From the NCBI GenBank assembly GCA_003224835.1, contig QHZX01000160.1:1-22201 (forward strand): a stretch of DNA of 22,201 bases, given 5' to 3'. Position numbers and translations under genes: made by a program. Of this stretch, positions 7,024-15,698 are shown in pieces (positions within the stretch are counted from its first letter, which is position 1; every line of letters starts with the position of its first letter). A model generated the notes under the pieces. That model worked only from the letters and a program-made list of their open reading frames with translations, was not told the origin of the DNA and did no database searches. This stretch comes from Acidobacteriota bacterium (GTDB lineage: Bacteria > Acidobacteriota > Terriglobia > Terriglobales > Acidobacteriaceae).

Positions 7024-10000
7024 CTAGAAGTAAATCTTGGCACCGAGCTGTATCACCCGGAAGCCGCCTACTCCGGAGTAGGTGTCGGTGTTCTTTCCCC
7101 AGCCAGAGCCTTGGCTGATTGAAAAGGCCGTGCCGGGCTGCCACTGCCACGGCCCATTTAAATCAACACTGTAATTTTTGTCGTAGAAATTCGGATGGTT
7201 GAAGGCATTGAACGCTTCAAGCCTCAGCTGAAGGAATCGTGCTTCGTTCCTGCCCAGAGGGATGTTCTTAAAAATGGACATGTCCCAGTTCTGCATCCCC
7301 CCAGTGCGCAGAAGATCGCGCGTGGGGCGAACTTGCGGCCCAATTGCGGGAAGTAGCGGGTTCAGGTTCTTGTCGAAAGCATAATAAAGTGGAATCGCAC
7401 CCCACATATTCGAGCCGTCTAGCGCTCCAGGCTCTCCTGCCCAATTGTTTCCGGTGTCGATGGGGGCACCCGTTTGAAACTGGGTTATGCCACTCAACTG
7501 GTAATTATCGGTGATGTAGGAGAGCCACTTCGGTCCCCCGAAGTGCTTGTTCAGACCAGGAATGTCATAGACATAATTTGCGGCGAACACATGAGTACGG
7601 TCCCAACTCGCTGCGCGGTAATCAAGAGCGCGAGGATTGAACGGATCCTGGGTGTCCTGGTCCGAACTCGCCGTCGCGAGTGCCTTCGAGTAGGTATAAA
7701 CCGTGCCAAACGTAAATCCCTTGCTGAATCGCCGCTGCAAAGAAACTTGAAGAGAATTGTAATTAGAAGTGCCATCAAACCTGAGATAAGGGATTTGACC
7801 ATAGCCCTTATAAGGCACCAAAACCGCATCCGTATATGACGAATGCCCGTAGGCACAAACTCCGCTAAAGCTATAACCGGCGGCGGCATACTGAGGTAGA
7901 AGGCCAGGTTCTACTGCAGGCACTGTGCCGCCGAAACAGCTCGGGTCCTGGGCTGCACGTGTAAACGCGTAACCATAGGGGATGGCATTGATATCCCGCG
8001 ATGTCACCAAGTGGCGGGACAGCGTGCCCACGTACGCTACGTCCAGAGTTGTACCCCTTCCGACCTCCTGCTGTATGCCCAAGCTGAAGCTGTAAACCGT
8101 CGGTACATTCCCACTTTTAGCGGCGCCGACGATGTTGCCGAGCACTGCGCTGCCAAGGGAAGTCTGAGCTGAGGAAAGATTCACGATGTTGCCAGATGCC
8201 AACTGCACGGTCTGGACTACCGCGGGATTGCTAAAGACCGGATTGAAAATTAAATTCCCTTGTACGCGGTCATGCATCATGCCAGCACCGCCGCGAAGGA
8301 CTGTTTTGTGACTGCTAAATAGGTCGTAGGCAAAACCCAACCGCGGCTCCGGCATAATACTGCGGTCGTTCCAGCCGCCCGCCGGAATCGTGTTACTCGC
8401 GGTGAACCGCATCCCATTCAACGGGTTTCCACTGCCGGAAACCAGACTGCCATCTGTATTGACCGTAACAGCTTTGGCGCGATCGTAGGATGCTGGATCG
8501 AAGAGCGCGATCTGGTTTTTCGCGTCATACTGCGGCGGAATCCATGCGAAGCGCATTCCGTAGTCCAGAGTCAACTTGCTTGTCAGCTTCCACGTGTCCT
8601 GCACATAGAACTCCAGTTGGTTGTAACGGAAGAAGCCGAAACTGGCGTTGAACGTGAATTGCCCATTGACATTGCCCCAAGCGATCTGGTCCTTGCGGTT
8701 GCGCTGATAGAAAACGCCGGTTTTTACCGTGTGTTTGCCTTTCACCCAGGACAAATTGTCGTTCAGGTTGATAGTTGTGTTGGCTTGGTGCCAAGGCATG
8801 GATCCCAGATAGCTCCAGCCAAAGCCAACGTTATTAAGACCGCCAAAGCTCATATCAGGAATGGTTTGAGATGGAAAGAGCAGTGGAAGGTTGATACCGT
8901 TTTTTGTCGTAGAAATGTTGCCGTTGGCCCCTGTGACGAGAGACTTAGTCACGCTCGGTCCAATCGAGAATTCGTTCAGCAGCGTAGGCCTGATGGTGCT
9001 GACCAGATTCACCGAGAGATTCCAGCCGGGGTGCTCCTGGATACAACCGCCAGGAAAGTTTATTGCCGCCAGGCAATCGACCGCGCCCAGACCGCCGGTT
9101 GAAAATGGCGCCTGTTCGTGATCGCTGTTGTGAATCCAACGTCCGAAGAGGCGGTTGTTCGCATTAAGCTGATAATCCACCCTGGCGATGTCTTCTCGTC
9201 GAGGATCGGTGTACGAAAGTGCAGTCGAGTAGTTATAGAGCCCGTTCGAATTAATCCCGCTAGCATTCGGCAAGGGATATAGATTAAGAACCTTCTGTAT
9301 TTGCGCGAACACAGCTTGTTGTGCTGCCGGAAGCTGCGTTGGATCAATTTTATTGTTCGGAAATGGATTGCCAGTTGTGGGATCGTAAATGACTACAGGC
9401 TGGCCGTTTCCATCTACCGACTGCGAAAAATCGCCTTTCCGCTCTAACGAGGTCGGCGTGTAGAACTGCGTAGTACCGTTGATCGGGATTAACTGCCTAT
9501 AAAATTCCTGACTCCAGAACACGAATATTTTATCCTTCTTGACCGGACCTCCGATCTGATAACCGACATAGTTATAGCGGTAAAGCGGGGGAGCATTATA
9601 CGGAGGGGTCGCCTTCGGATCACTGGGACTGAGCTGATCATGCTTGTTGAACCACTCGTTTGCATTCAAGCTCTCATTGCGATGAAAAAACCGACCATCT
9701 CCGTGCCACTGATTTGTGCCGCTCTTGGTTACAAGGGCGATCTGGCCGCCTGCCGCTTTGCCGAACTCCGCTTGGTAATTCGAGGTCAGGACTTTTACTT
9801 CCTCAATTGCGTCCGGGTTGATCGTGACGTGAGTCCCGCCGTTGTTGCCGGTATCGACATTGGAAGCACCATCGATGGTGAACTCATGCTGGTTAGCGCG
9901 AGTACCATTTATGTTCATCGCATCGAGACCCCCGGTACCTGAAACTGAGCCATTAAAGCTGCTAATCACTCCGGGGACCAATTTCATGTAATCGAGGACG

Positions 10001-10485
10001 TTGCGACCGTTGATCGCTACTTCATTGAGCTGCTTATTAGTGACCAGATCCGAGCGCTCGCCGGAGTTAGACTGCAACTGAAGTTGTCCGGGGTCGGCGG
10101 TAACGTTGACCGTTTCCGTCGTTGCTCCTACCTGTAAAACAAAATCGCCGGCGTTGAGTTTGTCGGCCGCGCTCAACACTACTCTGCGCGCTTCCAACTT
10201 CTTAAAACCCTCGGCTTCCACCTGAATGGAATACGTAGCGGGAGGCAGATTAGGGAGGACGAAATCGCCATTCGCAGAGGAAGTGACCACGCGGGTAAAA
10301 CCAATTTGGTCAGCCCTCACCGTAATCGTGGCGTTTGGCAGGACAGCGCCGCTTGCATCCTTCACAGATCCAAAAATAGTTCCGGAAGTGACTTGGGCGA
10401 GCACGGAGGTGCTGCTGAGGCAAAGAACCACAGTTATCACCGAACACACAATGCTCGCGAGTCTGCCACCAAAAATATTGCGCAT
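7024..10485 (-). CDS. Oar-like TonB-dependent outer-membrane receptor
   Basis: Large (1153 aa) outer-membrane protein of the acidobacterial Oar/TonB-dependent receptor type, probably for uptake of polymers or large ligands. After a signal peptide (about 1-30, ending SVLAQ) comes a carboxypeptidase-regulatory-like beta domain (about 33-115: GTIFGSVKDASGAVLPNATI, GDFVLPNLPPATYSI). A plug region follows (about 130-255: INGRNVLDYMKLVPGV, FTIDGASNVDTGNN, IEEVKVLTSNYQAEFGKAAGG). The remainder is a beta-barrel ending in an aromatic residue (LGAKIYF). No obvious TonB box is seen. The start is ATG 10485 with AGGGGG 5-10 nt upstream. There is no SusD-like partner. A secreted TonB-C protein at 15699 is distant and not evidently linked. 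Confidence 0.95.
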   Translation of the reverse strand: MRNIFGGRLASIVCSVITVVLCLSSTSVLAQVTSGTIFGSVKDASGAVLPNATITVRADQIGFTRVVTSSANGDFVLPNLPPATYSIQVEAEGFKKLEARRVVLSAADKLNAGDFVLQVGATTETVNVTADPGQLQLQSNSGERSDLVTNKQLNEVAINGRNVLDYMKLVPGVISSFNGSVSGTGGLDAMNINGTRANQHEFTIDGASNVDTGNNGGTHVTINPDAIEEVKVLTSNYQAEFGKAAGGQIALVTKSGTNQWHGDGRFFHRNESLNANEWFNKHDQLSPSDPKATPPYNAPPLYRYNYVGYQIGGPVKKDKIFVFWSQEFYRQLIPINGTTQFYTPTSLERKGDFSQSVDGNGQPVVIYDPTTGNPFPNNKIDPTQLPAAQQAVFAQIQKVLNLYPLPNASGINSNGLYNYSTALSYTDPRREDIARVDYQLNANNRLFGRWIHNSDHEQAPFSTGGLGAVDCLAAINFPGGCIQEHPGWNLSVNLVSTIRPTLLNEFSIGPSVTKSLVTGANGNISTTKNGINLPLLFPSQTIPDMSFGGLNNVGFGWSYLGSMPWHQANTTINLNDNLSWVKGKHTVKTGVFYQRNRKDQIAWGNVNGQFTFNASFGFFRYNQLEFYVQDTWKLTSKLTLDYGMRFAWIPPQYDAKNQIALFDPASYDRAKAVTVNTDGSLVSGSGNPLNGMRFTASNTIPAGGWNDRSIMPEPRLGFAYDLFSSHKTVLRGGAGMMHDRVQGNLIFNPVFSNPAVVQTVQLASGNIVNLSSAQTSLGSAVLGNIVGAAKSGNVPTVYSFSLGIQQEVGRGTTLDVAYVGTLSRHLVTSRDINAIPYGYAFTRAAQDPSCFGGTVPAVEPGLLPQYAAAGYSFSGVCAYGHSSYTDAVLVPYKGYGQIPYLRFDGTSNYNSLQVSLQRRFSKGFTFGTVYTYSKALATASSDQDTQDPFNPRALDYRAASWDRTHVFAANYVYDIPGLNKHFGGPKWLSYITDNYQLSGITQFQTGAPIDTGNNWAGEPGALDGSNMWGAIPLYYAFDKNLNPLLPAIGPQVRPTRDLLRTGGMQNWDMSIFKNIPLGRNEARFLQLRLEAFNAFNHPNFYDKNYSVDLNGPWQWQPGTAFSISQGSGWGKNTDTYSGVGGFRVIQLGAKIYF

Positions 10486-10871
10486 AATTCCCCCTAAGTC
10501 CTTCGCTAAACGTTCTTCCCGCTTCGGAAAACACTACACACGATCCCAATAGAAAACAATCAGATAAGCGTTGTCAACACTGTACTTTCGCGTAGTTGCG
10601 ACCGGTGGGCTGACATCAATCGAGCGAGACAATTTTCCTTCGACATAGATACCTGCGCTTGGATCTTGAATAAACATCGCGGCGCGGGAGCATCCATCGT
10701 GATCACGCCTCGAACGCGCATGAAGGTGACTATCGCGGCTCAGGAGTTAACCGCCGGATATCGTTGGCGTGGGATTGCTATCTAGGTAGCCGAACCAGCC
10801 GTGCTGGGAAGAAGGAGCTGCGTGAAAGACGAGAGCCTGGCGGATGGGCGGAAATTGAGTAGGTAATATTT
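10486..10871. other. Gene-free region between receptor and tRNA-Glu
   Basis: About 385 bases with no open frame that I can support on either strand. Apart from the receptor's Shine-Dalgarno sequence and the promoter-like boxes at 10549-10577 I see no ordered structure, no direct copy of the tRNA 3' end and no T-run terminator for the tRNA. Confidence 0.5.
10549..10577 (-). promoter_or_regulatory. Putative promoter of the receptor gene
   Basis: On the minus strand a perfect TTGACA (plus 10572-10577), a 17-nt spacer, then TTCTAT (plus 10549-10554). This would give a leader of about 55 nt before the receptor ATG. The -35 is excellent and the -10 poor. Confidence 0.4.
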
Positions 10872-10946
10872 TGGTAGCGCTACCGGGAATCGAACCCGGG
10901 TTTGAAGATTGAGAATCTTCCGTCCTAACCCCTAGACGATAGCGCC
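10872..10946 (-). tRNA. tRNA-Glu (anticodon CTC)
   Basis: The 75-nt minus-strand sequence folds as a cloverleaf. The acceptor stem is GGCGCTA / TAGCGCT with a G1-U72 pair. The D arm contains TCTAGGGGTTAGGA, and the anticodon stem GAAGA / TCTTC closes the loop TTCTCAA, giving anticodon CTC (reads GAG, Glu). The T arm is CCCGGGTTCGATTCCCGG. The CCA end is encoded. The 3' end includes the 12-bp palindrome GGTAGCGCTACC. Confidence 0.97.
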
Positions 10947-10989
10947 ATGTGAGCGGCCCGCGGGGAGAGGATCTCCGCGATCAGAGACG

Positions 10990-10995
10990 ATTATA
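10990..10995 (-). promoter_or_regulatory. -10 box upstream of tRNA-Glu
   Basis: A consensus TATAAT on the minus strand, 44 nt before the mature tRNA 5' end. No convincing -35 hexamer is present at 16-18 nt. It is the only promoter-like element between the lipoprotein stop and the tRNA. Confidence 0.45.
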
Positions 10996-11036
10996 ACAAA
11001 GCGAATTCAGCGATCTGCGCGGACCATTATCTTTCG

Positions 11037-11396
11037 TCAGCTGTGACGGCGGGTCTCGTACAGAATGGTGGCGAAGTTTCGTCCGGCGATGCTAAAGCCC
11101 TGCTGGATGACTCCGGTGACGGCGACCTTCGATTCGGTTCCTGGCACCCCGTACTTTTTGCTGTAAACCCACATGCGTCCGGTGCCGTCGTCAATCTCGA
11201 ACACACCGATGCCAGCCGCGGCGAAGGAATTTACGACGCGGCCGACAATCGTGACTTCGTGGCGGCCAAAGCGGGAAGGGTCGCGATTAATGGATTCGAT
11301 GCTTTCATGAGGCGGGCAAGCAGCGAGGATCAGGGTCGCGGCTAGCAGGCAAGTTACGGCGAAGCTTCGGGCGAATGGGTTTGATTTTTGGGACAC
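11037..11396 (-). CDS. Small lipoprotein with OB-fold-like domain
   Basis: A 119-aa probable lipoprotein: basic N-terminus, hydrophobic segment, and lipobox LAAC with Cys27 as the lipidated residue. The rest (about 38-112) has a nucleic-acid-binding-like OB-fold pattern: EVTIVGRVVNSFAAAGIGVFEIDDGTGRMWVY followed by SKVAVTGVIQ. OB-fold lipoproteins of this kind are usually periplasmic and need not bind nucleic acid; ligand unknown. The start is GTG 11396, supported by a strong GGAGGA 4-5 nt upstream. It lies upstream of tRNA-Glu on the same strand with its own 3' gap. Family assignment is by pattern only. Confidence 0.75.
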   Translation of the reverse strand: MSQKSNPFARSFAVTCLLAATLILAACPPHESIESINRDPSRFGRHEVTIVGRVVNSFAAAGIGVFEIDDGTGRMWVYSKKYGVPGTESKVAVTGVIQQGFSIAGRNFATILYETRRHS

Positions 11397-11701
11397 AGCT
11401 CCTCCCGGAAAAATAGGCTAAGAAAATTGAAACACAGTTTGGGGATGAAATGTTTGTGGGCTATTTCGCAGCTCAGGTTTCATTGATCCTGCTGCTGTTT
11501 GTCCGGCGATGGCATCGCTTTAGAAAGAACGATGCCTGGCGACGTCATCAAAAGCAGGTTCCTCACGGCTGAAGCCATTCGGAATGACATCGTACTTAAT
11601 TATCAGCGGGCCAGGGCGAGTGGAGCGTGACATCGTCTGGCTGCTCGGCGCCACCGATCTCATGGCTTGAGCCATTCGGAATGACATCGTAACTCAATGG
11701 G
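11397..11701. other. Intergenic region with fossil gene end
   Basis: About 305 bases between the phosphatase stop and the lipoprotein start. The part 11397-11562 shows no supported gene. The part 11563-11701 carries the tandem copy described separately. Confidence 0.5.
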
Positions 11702-11760
11702 TCAGCGGGCCCTGGCGAGCACGAGCGTCACATCGTCCGGCTGTTCGGCACCACCGATCC
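11563..11760. repeat. Tandem duplication of the phosphatase gene 3' end
   Basis: Two head-to-tail copies, A at about 11563-11660 and B at about 11661-11760, align over their length with roughly 15 differences and a few small gaps. Copy B contains the last 19 codons of the phosphatase gene (IGGAEQPDDVTLVLARAR and stop) plus about 40 nt beyond the stop. Copy A, read on the minus strand, encodes IGGAEQPDDVTL, then a 1-nt loss shifts the frame (HSPWPADN, stop). In the aligned codons before the shift, all four nucleotide differences are in third positions and silent. The 3' flank contains 21 identical bases (11574-11594 and 11671-11691). Confidence 0.85.
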
Positions 11761-13861
11761 AATCATCGACAGCTGCGGTGACGATCTCGGCAATTCGTTC
11801 GAGAGGAAGGTAGCGGTTTTCCTGCACAAGATCAATCAGGCGTTGCTCGCCGAATTCACCGTAATCATTTTCCGGCTCCGTGATCCCGTCGCTGTACGCA
11901 AGGAAAATTTCGCCGGGACGAAGCTGCACGGAACCCTCGTCATAAGGGATATTGTCGAACAGGCCGACGACCGTGCCGCCATACTCAAGCCGCTTGACCG
12001 CGCCACTCTCCGAAAGCACGAGCGGAGGCAGATGCCCAGCATTGCTGTAAGTCAACCGCCGCTCCTCAGCTTCATACATTGCGAGAAATAGAGTGGCGTA
12101 TTTTTCCTGGGGAGTGCTGTGATAAAGCTGATGATTCAGCAGCGAAAGCAATGTGCCGGGGCAAACCTCCGCGCCTTCAATTCCCGAATCAACTCTTGAG
12201 AGCAGCGCTGGACCGCCGCCGACGGCTTGCACCTGCCGAAGAGCCGGAACTCCTTCCACGGAATAGGCGCGCACGGCGGAATGGATGGTGGCCATCAGCA
12301 GCGCGGCGGAAATCCCTTTGCCACTAACGTCCCCCACAGCCAGCAGCAGACGCTGCGGACCGACCGACAGAAAGTCATAATAGTCGCCGCTCACGCTGCG
12401 TGCGGGCCGGCAAAACCCGTGAACTTCCAAGCTGGGCAGTTGCGTAATATGTCGCGGAAAAAGCTGTGCCTGTACTTCCTGCGCGATCGTGATTTCGTTT
12501 TCCAGGCGCTGCTTTTCTTTCTGTTCGCGAATGAGATTCTGGATCGATTCCGTCATCGAATTGAAAGAATTAGCCAGCGCGGCCAGCTGGTCGTTTGAGG
12601 TCACGGGGATGCGATGGCTGAAGTCGCCGCGGTTGATGTGGGTGGTGGCGAGATAGAGTTCGGCCACCGCGCCGGTGATCGAACGCGAGAGTCGCGAGCC
12701 CATGAATAAAGCAATGGCGAGGATTACCGCGAAGACAATGGTGGCGACCAGGAGGAACACTTCAATAGCCGGAGCAAACTCTCCCAAGGCCGCAAACAAT
12801 TGATCATAGAGCGCCGAAAACCTGGTCTGCACACTGATTGCGGCGGGTTGCGAGGTACTGCCGTCTGCCCAGTTAAATACGGCAATGGACGTGAGAAAGC
12901 TGACAGGTCGGTCAAAAATGCGAGTGGGCGGAGGAACTGTACCAACCACATAGGTGGGAGTGAGCGGGTGAGGTCCGGTATCGAGAACGTATTTTGTGTC
13001 CTGCTGCGCGGATTTCTCCGACGATTTGCTAGCACTTCGTGCTGACGTTGCGTCCTGGTCGAGTTGACGGATAGTCAGCCCGGAAGCGTACAGGCCGACT
13101 TCCCCGAGATTAGTCGCCAGCTCGAGTAAAAGGCTGCGGTCCAGAGGCTTGCTGGAAACTACTGTGAGCTTTCCCTGTTTCGTGGGCAGGGTAATCGCCG
13201 ATCTCAGGAATAGCCGGTCACCGTCGCGCACGACCTGGTTGAAATCATCCGACAAATATTGGGGAAGGAACGGAGTGGCCACACGCTCGGCTGTGGGTGG
13301 TTCTGCAAATAAGAGCTTTCCCTCGAGCCATTCCGCAATACGAAGTTCACGAAGTTCGCCAGGCTTATTTTGTTCGGTGCGTCCAAAATCGGTTGCGCGG
13401 CCGCTATCAATGTCCCCGGCGACCTTATATGCGATGACTAAATTATTGGCACGCAGGCTTCGGAGATGCAGATCGAGTTTCGAAGTGACAATGTAGGTTG
13501 CGAATTGACCCGAGAACAGGTAGAACGCGAGGCCTCCTAGGGTGGCGAGAAGAACCAGCGGCAAAACTCCAACCAGGATGTAAGTCACTACGAGCCGGTT
13601 CCGCAATCGCCACAGCAACTTTGACGAGACTCTTCGCACTGCCACAGCGGTGAGCAATCCCAAGCCGAGCAGCGTAAAAACAATGACCCAGCCGGTCAGC
13701 GATGATCCAAAGGAATTGCGAAACGTGCCGCCTATTTTTTCAATCAGTAGCAGCAGTAAGTCGAGCGCAAGCACGTACAACGTGAAAAAAGATAGTTTTC
13801 CACGGGGATAAAGCCCATTCTGTTCCAGCCAGAGGCGCGCGCGTAAGGTGCGGGAAGACAT
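11702..13861 (-). CDS. Membrane HAMP-SpoIIE (RsbU-like) PP2C phosphatase
   Basis: Probable Mn/Mg-dependent serine phosphatase that resets an anti-sigma-factor-antagonist in a partner-switching pathway. The 719 residues contain three N-terminal membrane helices (about 25-42, 57-75, 90-115), an extracytoplasmic sensor region (about 118-360), a fourth helix (364-388), a HAMP linker (about 389-445), a coiled stretch (445-470, with QEVQAQLFPR) and a PP2C/SpoIIE domain (about 480-717). Metal-site motifs are present: SGDYYDF (491-497), GDVSGKG (510-516), YSDGITE (656-662) and QPDDVTLV (707-714). The start is ATG 13861. No RsbW/RsbV partner lies in the window, so the target is unknown. The 3' end is duplicated downstream (11563-11660). 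Confidence 0.93.
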   Translation of the reverse strand: MSSRTLRARLWLEQNGLYPRGKLSFFTLYVLALDLLLLLIEKIGGTFRNSFGSSLTGWVIVFTLLGLGLLTAVAVRRVSSKLLWRLRNRLVVTYILVGVLPLVLLATLGGLAFYLFSGQFATYIVTSKLDLHLRSLRANNLVIAYKVAGDIDSGRATDFGRTEQNKPGELRELRIAEWLEGKLLFAEPPTAERVATPFLPQYLSDDFNQVVRDGDRLFLRSAITLPTKQGKLTVVSSKPLDRSLLLELATNLGEVGLYASGLTIRQLDQDATSARSASKSSEKSAQQDTKYVLDTGPHPLTPTYVVGTVPPPTRIFDRPVSFLTSIAVFNWADGSTSQPAAISVQTRFSALYDQLFAALGEFAPAIEVFLLVATIVFAVILAIALFMGSRLSRSITGAVAELYLATTHINRGDFSHRIPVTSNDQLAALANSFNSMTESIQNLIREQKEKQRLENEITIAQEVQAQLFPRHITQLPSLEVHGFCRPARSVSGDYYDFLSVGPQRLLLAVGDVSGKGISAALLMATIHSAVRAYSVEGVPALRQVQAVGGGPALLSRVDSGIEGAEVCPGTLLSLLNHQLYHSTPQEKYATLFLAMYEAEERRLTYSNAGHLPPLVLSESGAVKRLEYGGTVVGLFDNIPYDEGSVQLRPGEIFLAYSDGITEPENDYGEFGEQRLIDLVQENRYLPLERIAEIVTAAVDDWIGGAEQPDDVTLVLARAR

Positions 13862-13875
13862 GCAATCTCGCCTGA

Positions 13876-13881
13876 ATTATA
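13876..13881 (-). promoter_or_regulatory. -10 box upstream of the phosphatase gene
   Basis: Consensus TATAAT on the minus strand, ending 14 nt before the phosphatase ATG. It implies a very short leader. An AGGCGAG Shine-Dalgarno-like stretch lies in the same 14 nt. No good -35 is seen at normal spacing, though TTGCAA occurs 14 nt upstream. Confidence 0.3.
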
Positions 13882-13945
13882 GATGTAGACCCAAGTTGCA
13901 ACGACTAATGATTCTGGCCGGATTCTCTGCTGCTAAAATGCGGGG

Positions 13946-14707
13946 GTGCATAAAAAATCATGTGTTTTAATCGTGATCGCGGCGGCCGCATGCATCGGGC
14001 AAGCACAGGAATCGAATGCTCCTAAATCGCCGCAGGTCAAGGTTAATGTCTTAAATGTTTGCACTCCGTCGCCCGGCGAGAAAGAGGAGATTTCATCGGC
14101 CTTGGGGCGTATTCCGAAGCACCCGTCCTTCAGCCCGGACTTTGAAGTGGACCGGGGTCGTTCGGTGCTGGATCCCAATTCAAGTCCCCTGACCGCAACC
14201 GGAGCTGCAATTTCGACAGGGGGAGCCCCCGCCCATCTTTCATCGCAACAGGCGGTGGCTCAATTCGTGCGAATTCGGCATGACTTCCCCAATGGTTTTA
14301 CGTTTTCGACCGTGCAATATTCGTTCAGCCGTGACACCGAACAGATGGTAGAGACGCTCGTCTTTCGCTTGCGGGATCCGAAAGACCTGCTGGAGGTTTC
14401 GATTGAATCCAGCGCTTCGGCAGTGACCACAGCATCCGCGATGTTGGCTGCAGGCACGCCCGCAAGCCGCATCAAGTTGGAGAGATTTGGAAAATCATCC
14501 GTGGTCTTGGCGCGCTGTTCGGGCAATAACGGCAACCCGCCACCAGACCAGAGCGCGTATGAGCCGCTCTTTTCGTCAGCGTCTTCAATACTCTCGGATT
14601 ATCGCGGGCTGTTGGACGCAAGGAAACTGATTCCGGCGGAACTGGCGAGGATCACGACCGATAGGGTTGAGGGCCGTAAAGGCGCGCGCGTGTCCCAGCA
14701 TCAGTAA
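13946..14707 (+). CDS. Secreted protein of unknown function
   Basis: I do not recognise a named domain. The 253-aa product starts at GTG 13946 and opens with a signal peptide (HKKSCVLIVIAAAACIGQAQ). A short segment VKVNVLNVCTPSPGEKEEI is followed by ALGRIPKHPSFSPDFEVDRGRS, then a mixed alpha/beta region (about 95-170) and a region with one Cys (ARCSGNNG). The composition is ordinary and not repetitive, and a periplasmic location is likely. A TAAAAT box ends 6 nt before the GTG and there is no Shine-Dalgarno sequence, so a leaderless transcript is possible. It is transcribed divergently from the phosphatase gene and ends 44 nt before trxB. Probably lineage-restricted. Confidence 0.75.
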   Translation: MHKKSCVLIVIAAAACIGQAQESNAPKSPQVKVNVLNVCTPSPGEKEEISSALGRIPKHPSFSPDFEVDRGRSVLDPNSSPLTATGAAISTGGAPAHLSSQQAVAQFVRIRHDFPNGFTFSTVQYSFSRDTEQMVETLVFRLRDPKDLLEVSIESSASAVTTASAMLAAGTPASRIKLERFGKSSVVLARCSGNNGNPPPDQSAYEPLFSSASSILSDYRGLLDARKLIPAELARITTDRVEGRKGARVSQHQ

Positions 14708-14751
14708 TCCGCAATTGCGACCGAATTCTGATTTTGTAATCTAACGAGCGT

Positions 14752-15610
14752 ATGGGCATCCGAAATGTAGTAATTGTGGGATCGGGCTGTGCCGGACACA
14801 CGGCGGCACTGTACACCGCGCGCGCAAAGCTCGAACCCCTGGTGCTCGAAGGCCACGAGCCCGGTGGACAGCTTTCGCTCACCACGCTCGTCGAAAATTT
14901 CCCAGGATTTCCGGAAGGAATTCAAGGTCCCGAGTTAATTGCGAACATGCGGCGCCAAGCGGAACGGTTTGGCGCCGAGTATCAACTGGCCCATGTCACT
15001 GGCGCAGACCTGCGCAGCGCTCCATTCACCTTGAAAGTTGGAAAAGAAACTGTCCAGACGCGGACCCTCATTATTGCGAGCGGAGCATCGGCGCGCTGGC
15101 TGGGACTGCCGAGTGAGCAGGCGCTCATCGGCCACGGGGTCTCCTCCTGCGCGACCTGCGATGGCTTCTTTTTCTCGGGGAAAGACATCGCGGTGATTGG
15201 CGGTGGCGATTCCGCGATGGAAGAAGCAATTTTTCTGACGCGATTCGCAACCAAAGTTTCGTTGATCCATCGGCGGAATGAATTTCGCGCGTCTTGATCC
15301 TTCAAAGAAAGAAGTAACCGCCCTAAAGCTTCGAAACCTGCAGAGCGGGAAAAATTCGGAGCTCCCGGTCAGCGCGATGTTTCTCGGAATCGGGCACATC
15401 CCCAACGCTAAGATTTTCGAAGGTCAGTTGGATATGGATCAGGACGGATATTTGAAGACAACGAATAACGTGTTTACTAAGATTCCGGGAGTTTACGCCT
15501 GTGGCGATGTGCAGGACAGGCGATACCGCCAAGCCATTACTGCCGCGGGCTCCGGCTGCATGGCGGCGCTTGAAGCCGAGAAGTACCTCGAAGACAAAGG
15601 CATTGAGTGA
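14752..15610 (+). pseudogene. trxB: Thioredoxin reductase, broken by internal deletion/frameshift
   Basis: Thioredoxin reductase uses NADPH and FAD to reduce thioredoxin. Here the gene is split. The first frame (14752-15297, 181 aa) has the FAD motif GSGCAGHTAALYTARA, the redox site CATC (Cys133, Cys136), the NADPH motif GGGDSA (150-155) and HRRNEFR (173-179), then stops right after FRAS. The second frame (15278-15610, shifted +1) resumes with LDPSKKEVTALKLRNLQ, GIGHIPNAKIF and the FAD-binding tail VYACGDVQDRRYRQAITAAGSGCMAALEAEKYL. Compared with the family, about 25-30 residues between FRASK and the central strand are missing, and the frame is lost at the junction near 15290-15298. Everything else is well conserved, so the lesion is recent or an assembly error. 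Confidence 0.9.
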
Positions 15611-15698
15611 AGCGCAATGGAGGTTACTTCCGTTCCTATTTGAGCTCCACTGTCGTAATCTTTTCCAGCTCACGGAAGCAGCTTAGATTCAAGTTGTT

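Noticed and set aside
8617..9102. 161-codon plus-strand frame inside the receptor gene
   Set aside because: Antisense shadow of the TonB-dependent receptor coding sequence; no start signal or protein pattern.
10872..10946. tRNA-Glu as an integration site for a mobile element
   Set aside because: No second copy of the tRNA 3' end and no integrase or phage-like genes are visible in the window.
11459..11572. Hydrophobic then basic short open frame resembling a small membrane protein in the intergenic region
   Set aside because: No ATG, GTG or TTG start precedes the hydrophobic part in that frame; the nearby ATG 11451 is in another frame and stops after 11 codons.
15278..15610. Independent small gene beginning at ATG 15278
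   Set aside because: Its product is the C-terminal part of thioredoxin reductase without the NADPH and redox modules; it is explained by the frameshift.
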